From Botryllus schlosseri (Eukaryota; Chordata; Ascidiacea; Stolidobranchia; Styelidae), in contig ATSW01006766.1 of NCBI GenBank assembly GCA_000444245.1, forward strand, positions 1 to 20,048: 20,048 bases of DNA, read 5' to 3'. Positions 1 through 10,000 of this stretch are shown here, piece by piece. The position numbers and the translations under genes are program-made. A model generated the notes under the pieces. That model made no database searches, was not told where the DNA came from, and saw only the letters and a list, made by a program, of their open reading frames with translations. Each line of letters opens with the position of its first letter. Positions within the stretch are counted from its first letter, which is position 1.

Positions 1-1083
1 CCAACCTACAACGACGTTCGCCGCAAGGCGCCATACTACATAACATCAAGTTGTGCAACATTTCTCGCTCCATGAAAATACGTTCGGACGACTTGTCATA
101 GTTGAGTGACTTTGTACCAAACAACTGTGATATTTCGAAATAGTACTGGGTAGCATGGTCTTTTGGATGGGACCACATAGGTTTTGCCTGCAGATGCAAT
201 GGAAATTATAAATCCACAGCTAATGTTTTATTCGGAAATATATTTTTAGCTTGATTTATCGATTATTTTATGTGCAGCAATTCTAGGTACTGTATGAATA
301 TACGTCAGTGGAGATGCTGACATTACGACGTAATTTATCGCTTTTCCCTCGTCGAATCATCACGGTGGTATGGTATCTGCCATGATAGAAATATTTATGT
401 GCTATCTCCTCACTTTTTCATGCAATGAAATCAAGGATCAGGAAAGATGATTCAGCGCAAGGTTGCCAGGAAGTATTGTTCGCATGTACGACTTCCGTAC
501 GTACGAATATTTTTGTTATCCGCGTTTCCCGCGTAAATTGAGCCATCTACCGATCCAAAGCAAAGCTCAGCGGGGTTGCCAAAGGCACCAGCAAATATGA
601 ATAAAAAAATAGATGATTTTCGCGTTTTTGAAAGGTATTTGGTTTGACAATTTCGGGTTCGTTATACTTTTCGGAAGTTCATGTTATTGTATTAGTGTAA
701 TCAGTGAAAACATAATACAGATATCGAGAATATGGGATGTACGTCTCCGTCATATTAATGTTGATAATGGAGTTGTATTTATGCGTTCTCATCGCCATCC
801 ACGAACAAATCTAAATAATCCGTCATTGTATATTTCTAAACAGCCATGTTTCCGACAAGTCGTTCGTCTCGCCGTTGTCGTGACGAATCGCCTCTTTTCT
901 GCAATCTACGTCTGAATTTGTAGTTTGCGTTTTGACAGTTGCGCCGTGCAATAGAGGATACATTCTCTATATCCTGGCGTGTGGTATCCGTGTTGTGATG
1001 TATTTTTTTTCTCCTGTAGTTTATCGTAGTATCTCTATGCACTCTGCCAACATATTATATAGTCTTATGCTGCGATTCTGAGG
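1..1083. other. Upstream flank of NCAPH, no gene recognised
   Basis: This AT-rich stretch holds only short open frames without recognisable domains, so I call no gene. It probably contains the NCAPH promoter and 5' leader. The only clear signal is the acceptor-like site near its 3' end, annotated separately. A short palindromic cluster of CGTACG occurs around 495-503 without an evident role. Confidence 0.5.
1005..1019 (+). promoter_or_regulatory. Strong 3' splice acceptor upstream of the NCAPH start
   Basis: A run of eight T followed by CTCCTGTAG gives a canonical polypyrimidine tract and AG (1018-1019), 64 bases before the NCAPH ATG. I see no matching upstream 5' exon. The site could close an intron in the 5' UTR, or could accept a spliced leader if the organism trans-splices. 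The sequence alone cannot separate the two. Confidence 0.45.
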
Positions 1084-4000
1084 ATGGCAACTCCGCATTT
1101 ATCACGCAAGCGCTCATTCGCGGCAGTTGGGTCGGGGGATGGCCCCGCTGTATGCTCACCTCAAACCAGAAGGTCAATCGGTCTGTCGTCAAAAGGTTCA
1201 ACACTCTATCAATCACCTCTCCCGGAAGTTCGCAATGAAGAAGACCTTCGCGAGAAGAAAGAAAAGAGACGATCAAGGACTATCAATGTTGTCCCCATTT
1301 CATTGGTAAGTTTTGTAGCAAACAGACTGAAGTTTAGACCTATACCTATGTACTGCATTTCAAACTTTGCGTTCTTGCAGCCTGCGGAAGATAATGCCAG
1401 GGAAGACGCAAAACTCACTAACGATCAGTTAGCGTCTCATTACGTGAATTGTATTAAGCTATCGACTGAGAATAAGATAACCGTGAGTATAAATTCGATT
1501 ACTATTCTAGTCGGACGGGTACGGTAGCCCGTACTGGTGCGTCAGTGTTAGGGCTATATCAAGTTTTAATCAAAATATGGATGGATTCTGTTTTTGTGAC
1601 TTGATCCTGTATTTATTCCTGTTGATGTGAGAAGTCAGCAGACTTTTGAAGGACATAACAACTTGCGAATATTTTAATACCGTTGCGTATGTTTCAGGTT
1701 ATTCTGTTCACTTTATCGGTTCTTACGAGCCTGTCACAGTGACAAAACGCTTTCTATATATATTTCAAATTCACCATACCACTTTTACTGATTTTCAATT
1801 GTGACTGGGATTCAGCCTAAAAGCTTCAAGTAACATAAATTTTTAAATATGTATATGTATGCTGTAATACTAAACAGGAACAGAATTCACTCATCACCAA
1901 CTTTATAAATTTTCCGAAGTATCTCTGTAGTCCAGCTCAAATTCTTCCATAGCCTGCTGGCTAAGAACCATACCGGGTATACGACAGCAGAGAAAGAATC
2001 ATATTATAGCGCTAGACTGAATTTCATGTACCTTACCAGCAACCTGTGATTATAGAGATTTCATACTTTTAATCTATTGGATGTCGGCTAACGGCCAGCT
2101 GTCAGAAGTCAAGTCGTATCAAGTGATCTTATATGCTACCAGTATCATGAACCATATTCAGCAATGCTAACACACTGATAAGAATGCATTTTCATAGCAT
2201 TTCAACCACAACACCATCTCTATAAATAAATTCTTGAAGATCTTTTGGCGATTCTGTGGCCAAGTCCTGTCCTCTTTTTACCTGGTAATTATATTTTTCA
2301 TATTGTCACCTTATATGCAGGCAAAAAATGCATTTAGTTTGCATTTGATCGATCACATGAACGAAATGTTGAAGCAGAGGTGTGAAGGAGTATTGAACTT
2401 CCAAATGGCGGGCGGTACTATATTCGCCAGTGCTAAAATATACGCTTCGAGGGTCGATGCTGTCCATTCAGAAGCTTACAAGTGAGTGTGTGTTTTGATT
2501 TAGAGAAGTTTCATCCTAGTTCAAATGTGAAAATCGTTATGTTAATATCGTGAGGTTAAAATTATCAGTGCTGCTATACTAATTATAGGGTGATGAGCAG
2601 TCTTGGACGGGGCCCCAATGAAGAAAAAAATGCTGCAAATGATGGTGAAGGGGGTCCAGATGATGATGACTCCGAAAAGCGAATACCAGGGAGGAAAAAG
2701 AAAAAACGCTCGAAGGTATTTTACATTAGTAAATGTGGCATATTATGTGAATCTGTTAGGCTTTACCAGGGGTGTGCACTGTGCAGTTGAGCATCGTTTG
2801 CATTCATCCACAGGATTGAATTTGTGCTGCCCATGAAGTGGGTTTCTAATTAAGCTGGGTCTGGTAGATTTGAGGTAAGCTTATGTGGCGAAGAGAAGCA
2901 ATAAAATAACACTATAAAATCAAGCATTGGCAATCGATTGTTTTGACAAATTTCATTCAATCACATTAATTTTTTCCTCACTATATGCAGTTTTCCTACC
3001 TGTATTTACCATATTTTATCACAGCTACCAATTCCTAGTGAGACTACTTGAAAGCCTATCGCCCACCCATGGTTTCACGGCGTTATTTTTATCAGGCCTG
3101 CTTGTCAAAAAGGGTTTGCAGCTATAGGCTCTATGACGCGATCCAGCTGTGTTGCATTCTATTATTAGCTGAAGTTATTACAATTGTGTTTTTTCTGTAA
3201 TTGCAAAGCAAATCAAGACTCGTAGATAACGAAAACTAATACTTACTTACTAACAAGGTTGTAATGACTCGAGTCATGACTCGACTTGAGCCACAATTTT
3301 CTAATGGCTCTACTTGACTGAAATTGGACTCGAGTCATCGCGCGTGACCCGAACCAAGTCATATGATTTGAGACTCAGAGACCAAGTCCGACGTTTAATT
3401 CTAATTTCAAAGAATAGTGAAGTAACCAGACTATTGGAATTTCGTCTATTGCTACTGGTACTGGTACTTGAAAATGCGACCAGAAACTGCTAAAAGTGAG
3501 GAAAATTAGTAGCCTATATTATAATTGCGAATATCACCGAACAGAGTGATAGAAAGTGGGTTCAACAAGACTTTAACTGGAAACTGAGCAGTCAGCACAA
3601 TCACTTCGACTCGGGCTCGAGTCATAATACCATGACTCGGACTCGACCCTCTGCGTGCTGACTTGGACTTGACTCGGTGGTGAATTGAAAATGACTCGAC
3701 TTGACACGAGTCAAAACTATAAAAGTGAGATTGACTTGTGACTCGGAACCTTGCGACTTGGTTACAACCCTGGTCTACGGCTTTCCAAACCGTGTGAATT
3801 ATAGATTTTTTGCTGCCTAGATTCTGGAAAACAATCCGTCGGCGTTAAGATTGAAGCAGTTGGAAGTTGCTTATCCCACGGATCCACTCGACCAGTACTA
3901 CGCCTCGGTATTTGACGTTGCCAACACCAGCGGACTCCTCGTTAATCACCTGACCCTTTGCAAAGACGGCCTGACGGTCAGATACCATTCGGAATTGGAC

Positions 4001-7000
4001 TCTGCCTTGGCCGCTAACAGGGTCCAAGATGAAGGTGGGATATAACAATATATAACAATCATCGGGAATGCTCCTGTCGAAGTCTCAGTCGGAAATTAGG
4101 TTTTCAATGCACATTATCTTCTGTTACCGACAGCGTTTATACATGGAACGGTCGTCTGTTTTTAAAACCTACCTGATGGATATCATTCATCTCTCAGTCA
4201 ACGAATTGTTGAAATGTATTTGAACCCGTAGAGAATGACGAAGACGTCGAGAAGCGCAAACTTGAATACGAGAGAAGCGCCGAGGAACACTTCGCGGATC
4301 TGACGAAACTGTGCGAGACCCTCAAAAAGGGATGCATCTGTAAAGCGCCGGAAGAATTTCAGTGGGACAGGGACGGCGAAAACTGGAATCTTGGTTGGTG
4401 ATTGCCTTGTAATTTGATAGAGTGGGGAAAAATTTGGCAGGGTTGCCATTTGAATGTTTTCATTGCTAAATTGTTGATCTACTACTAAGCCCTACAATTT
4501 AGTATTATCTATGTAGGACGGTTGGTGTCACCGTAATAACAAACGTAACAGTGATCAATTTCTACTCATGTACAAGTAACGATTTTGAAGTAAGTATTCC
4601 AGGCGTAGTGGATGTAGTCATATCGTTAGGGCACTTGAGTAAGTATTTCTGACTGACTGGCTCTGGTAGTGGTCGACCTGCGGCATTTTCACAAAGCGCG
4701 ATAAAATAGGTAGGCTATGGTCGGAAACGTTGCCGTTAATGGGGTGCGGGGTTGTAATGACTCGAATGACTGAGAAAAAATGACTATATTATGTATACGA
4801 GCCATTCTATATCACTCGAGGAGTGTTGAAAAAAGTGGGTTGAACTGGATTGAACTGAACAGTGAACGTAATGACTTGGTGGTGAATCGAAAATGACTCG
4901 ACTTGACTATAGTCAAAACTATAAAAATAGGATTGACTTGTGACTCGGGACTTCACAACCCTGGTTGGTTGTGTCGTTTGGATTCTAATTTTTGGCTAAC
5001 TTCCATATTGGTATGATGTCATGATGAGTGATTTTCGAATGTTCTATGTTTGGTATTCAATTTGGTGTCGAATTACTCTGGCACTGAATTTTGCTCAACT
5101 GCTAATATTCGAATAACCTCTATGCTGTATACTAAACCCTCGTTGGCCGAATCGACCTGTTAACGAAGCTGGAGCGTATTTTGCTGCAGGCGATGACGGC
5201 AGCGCGCCTTCGAGCCAGGACACGGACCTGATGTGTTCGGAGTCGCAAACTGACGATGATAACGATGCTGTCATGGATTCCGCGCCTCCGGACGTCGACG
5301 ACTGTGCCTTCGAAGAGCCCAGCCAAATTTTCGTACCTGCAGACTCCCAAGACAAGCCCACGGGCATGGATGAACAGCTCATCACCGCGTTCGAGCCCGG
5401 CGAATACTCGTACTTCAGGTCCGGCGCTATATCCACGTGGGAGGGACCAAACCATTGGAAGATGAGACTGCAAAGCAGAGCGCCATCCACAAGTAGGTAG
5501 TACTGGTACTCTGCAGTGGTTTTTAACCTTTACCAAACTGACGGACCCCAAAAGCAAAAACTTACCACATCACACACTTTACTATAGAATACTGGGGCAC
5601 CAAAAAAACAAACTTTGCATCAGCAACAGTGTTAAAAGAACAAAACCAATATGATTTGCACACAACCTTAAAAGAGGATTATCAATATATAAAGCAAATC
5701 AGTGTGACTTCAGCTGTATGAGTCGCACGTGTGTCTTATCCTCCAACGAAACCGCGAGATTGGCTAAGCAAGTCACAGGATTCGTGTAATGTCCGATAAA
5801 GAACTACTGTAGCTTTGATTTTAATGTAGTTGGAACCAGACTCATGGTAATCGTAATGGATTATTTCACATATCTAATCAATTTCTTGGTAAAAGAGCAA
5901 TTATTTTTTACTTGCTCGGCGGCTTTGGCATAAACTGAACATTTGCGAACAAGGAATAGTGTGTTAATATTGATAGTAGACGGATTTTGTAACTCTGCTG
6001 TTCATCATTGCAAGAGAATTGTTCTGTCATGAGGCGTTATCATCGCAATTGTCATATTGCCTTCCAACACGTGTTCAAGGCTCAAGTTCTAAGAAGCTTA
6101 ATACATGTAATCTTGATTGCTTTTCCGTATAATCGTGATTGTGCTGCAGTCGTAATCGCTTGATTCTGAAGTAACTGTAATCGAATACGTTGATGAAGTA
6201 ATCACCCCGTGTCAGGTCGTAACATAGTCAAGAGCGCTTTAGCAAACTCCGACTCCAGTAACTGTGTGTTACTCCGACTCCAAAGCGTGTTACAAAATTT
6301 CTGTGACTCTGTAGGGCAGGGGCGGGCAAACTTTTTAATCCATTCGCGGGCCGCACTATATAAAATTATGATACTAAGCCAAAATTCAATATTGGTATTT
6401 GGTTATATAGTGACCGACGACATGGAAATAATATTTATGTATTTGTATATTTAAAACAAACCAAACATCGATTTCATGACAACGTAAACGCGTCGGAAAG
6501 ATTGACGGGAATTGAGAAGCTGGTCGTCCTCATTGTAAGAATTAGGTAGGGATAGAAGTCTGTTGTCCCGATTCTTAGAACTGGATGTAAATTTGAGTCT
6601 GAGCAGGAATCTATTCATAGATTTGCTGAATGTACTTTTGGTTACTGGGGTTACCATACGTCCTCTTTTAAGAGGATTTGTCCTCTTTTTTAAATTTTTT
6701 GAAAGTGTCCTCGGAGGACGCCCTTTTGTCCTCTTTTTTGGCTATTTCTCCTCCTTCTTGATTTTTTTTCTCAGTCAACACCACTAAATTCCAGTAAAAT
6801 GTGGGTGAATTTGGAGTCGAATGAAAATGATGACCTTCTTTTTTTTTTTAGTCAACCAACTACAAACTCGGCATAAATTTACCGATTTTTTCGGATTTGA
6901 CTCCGGTATTGTAAGTGTGAAAATTTGCTGACATCATCATGACCATGTTACCCTTAAATACGCTTCTACAATGTATAAATATTATAATTATAAATAATTC

Positions 7001-10000
7001 TACACGTACAAAGAATGGATCTACCTAACACACGTCCGAATCTTATTTTAAGTACAGCACTAAAAGTTATAAACTTACTCGTGTTGCCAATCTAAAATCA
7101 CGCTCGAGGTCCGATTTGAGTCATTTACGTTGTACTCTCTGTGATGTTTAGCAATCGGAAACTTTCAAAATTCATGGGCCTCGAGTTCGGGCTATCGCGC
7201 CGTCAATGAAATCAAAAATAGTATGGTAGGAATATAACTTATCATGTTAAAATATATTGGGATAAAGTTTAATCAAGTACCACGGTATTTGATTTTTAGT
7301 ACGCATTTTATCAATATTTTTACAGCGTTTCTTTAGGCATTCGCGGGCCGCACAAAACGGCGTTGCGGGCCGTAGTTTGCCCACCCCTGCTTTAGAGAGT
7401 AAATTTAACGAAACTCCGACTCCGTTTTATCGCGCATTTGTAATTTCAGAGACGCCCGCGGACGCCGCGAACGATACGGAACAGGGTGGCGGCCACTCGA
7501 GGAAACGCAAAAAGAAACTTTACATCGACTACAAGGCGCAGAACGTGGAGGTNNNAGAAGACGGTTTCGAGCGTGCGAAGAAGTCTACGATGATAACGCG
7601 GCGGATGAGAGAGAAAATGAAACTGGCGGTGATCGAACGGCTGCTGCCGTCGGCCGGCGAATACAGCCTGCCTGACCTGGCGAAGTATGTGAATTTAAAG
7701 CTATCACGGGGGGACCATTGACACGTAATCGGGGTCTAGCGTATTATACTATCTTCCACAACGTGAAAATCACTAATCTGGATTCCCATTAACATATCAA
7801 AATTTATGGTGTCACACCCGATCATCAATCGTTTTCAACTGTTTAAGGGTATGGGTATCATAGGACCATTCATTACCCTTACCCCCAACCTGTCCTTAAT
7901 CCCAAACCGAACCTTACGATACCATAAGTTTACCCAACCATAATGTTACAATACCCCAAAGCCAGCCCTAACCTTATGACACCTCGAACCTAACCAAAGT
8001 CCCGACATCTGTAAATATATCTAGTTTCATTGAAATCATAGATTCTGATCACTTGAAAAGCTATACTTTGTGAGATGTTCATGGAGCATACCGATCGGCG
8101 ATGGTCATGGGGAGCAGTTCGTGGTGTACATGACAAAGCACACCACAGGGCCTGGCCACATAGTTTGTCAGTAACGGAGTACTCCTAATTTTTCGGGGCA
8201 CTCATGTAGGTTTTCCACAACTGACTCAAATCTAAATGTTTTTAGATTAATCATGTTCCTTTTCTACTTGACAGTTCTTATGGCAATAATTCTGTTGAGT
8301 GGATGTAGTTTTGTGGTATGTTCGCGTCATCTTTATGTGTGAAATTCTCACTTTTATTTGATCTGTTTTTTAGGCAAAATTACATGCTTTTTACACTTTG
8401 AATTTCCCTAAAATGGTTATGGACTATTCAGCATCTTTGGTAGCCATCTGTCAGTGACATCTGCTGTCACGTTTGAAAAGAAATTTTTCCGCTTTTTTCA
8501 GATGCAATCTTCAGTCGCATGTTCGCATTAACCCTCTCGCACATTTGAAACGAGCCGACGTGGACGTTGATGTGGATCAGCTAGGGTCGTACAATTATGA
8601 CAACGCCAACGATAAGAACAATTATTGCCCGAACATGACTGACGACGACTGCTTTGATCCGGGAGACGATATACCGGCGAGTAAGTGAAATTCGCGATGA
8701 GCTCTCGGTCAAACTATTATTTGGAAAGAAAATGCTGGCAGGCTTGGTTGTTTTCTTCTTGTAAGCAGCGCATTAGATATCTTCGTGTTGAATAATGGGC
8801 TGAAGATACTTGGAAATTTAAAACCATTATCATCATTTAATCTGACGTACTAATTTCTGTCGTGGTGGTGCTCAAACGTTTTTGACTTATCACCCCAGAC
8901 TTGATATGTCTTGTTATTACCCCCGTAAGACCCAGAGGTCATTTGTAACAATGTTTATCTGCTGTTCGATAGTACTCGGTAGCTTTAATATCTGCTTGCA
9001 TCACTCGAGTAGTTTTAGTTGTGTAATATTTCTGCTCCACCATCTTGATACCTAAGTGGCTACTAATCTTTGAATGAATGAATCAGCTGGCTGGATCAGG
9101 CCCAGGTTGGCCATATAGTTCAAATTTCTCGCTGTGATCGCCAAATTTGACGAGGTGAAAATGCGCCGAACTGTACCACTTGAGCATCAATTTCAATTGA
9201 TAAAAATTCAGCTTTGTAAGAAACTGAATTCGTTCGTGCCCTGTAACACCCCTTGGAATGTTCTGCTTCTTGTCATTGTGAAAACACCTCCCAAGGGCGG
9301 TCAGCAGGGTTGTAATGACTCGAATCTCGAAATTTTAGTGACTCGAGACTCGGACGCCCAAAACAAACATGTCGTAACTTGGAAGAATAGTAATATACCA
9401 CATTATTGGTATTTCGTATAGTAACTTTATCAGCACTGGTTATAGTAAAATAGGGCCTGAAACTGTAAAGTGACGAAAATTACTATGATATGAATGCGAG
9501 GCGTTCAATATCATATCACCCGAACAGATTTTGAAAACTATAAAAGTAGAATTGAATTGCGACTCTGGACCATGTAACTAGGTTACAAGCCTGTCTGTAA
9601 CCACCCACATTGAGAATCACTTGGCGCCTAGTGTGGAAACTTACTATCTTGCAATCAATCGCTGGTTGAGGTCTTTTTTGACCTGACGCCGGAAATGATT
9701 TAATAAAAGGCCTGCCATTTTTGTGTGAATGTATAAACGAGGTAGACGAATAATTTGTTATACGTCGTCGGCAATGTTCAATCTAATTAACGTTGTGCCT
9801 TCAGATTTTGCGACGGACTACACGACCAACGAGGGCCACAGCTTCCCCGACATGACCCTGTCTCAATCACAGAATCAAGCCCAAATGGACATGGACGCCA
9901 TGTTAAAGGGTGACCACTTGATATCGCATCCACGGAAGGTAAGACTGGACTGGTACTGCTTGTGGCCCGGATGAAAATTAAGACTTGCCATGCATGTGTT

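Larger units (their letters stand above)
5493..7449 (+). other. NCAPH intron 7, dense with transposon debris
   Basis: At 1957 bases this is the largest intron of the gene, with donor GTAGGT and acceptor GTAATTTCAG. It holds a hAT-like left end at 5514, a region of repeated TAATCG motifs at about 6100-6205, and an ACTCCGACTCC-type repeat at about 6245-6290 that resumes at 7410. A 1.07-kb hAT element lies between the two halves of that last repeat. Confidence 0.6.
8681..9804 (+). other. NCAPH intron 9
   Basis: This 1124-base intron has donor GTAAGT and acceptor GTGCCTTCAG. Its middle is made up of a degraded hAT-like element and a MITE lying within it. The outer parts show nothing I recognise. 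Confidence 0.55.

Noticed and set aside
613-915. 100-codon open frame upstream of NCAPH
   Set aside because: No recognisable domain, no flanking splice signals, composition like the surrounding non-coding sequence.
1910-2010. Reverse-strand coding-like stretch in NCAPH intron 2
   Set aside because: Two overlapping frames are open but short, no acceptor or homology is recognisable, and it sits inside an intron.
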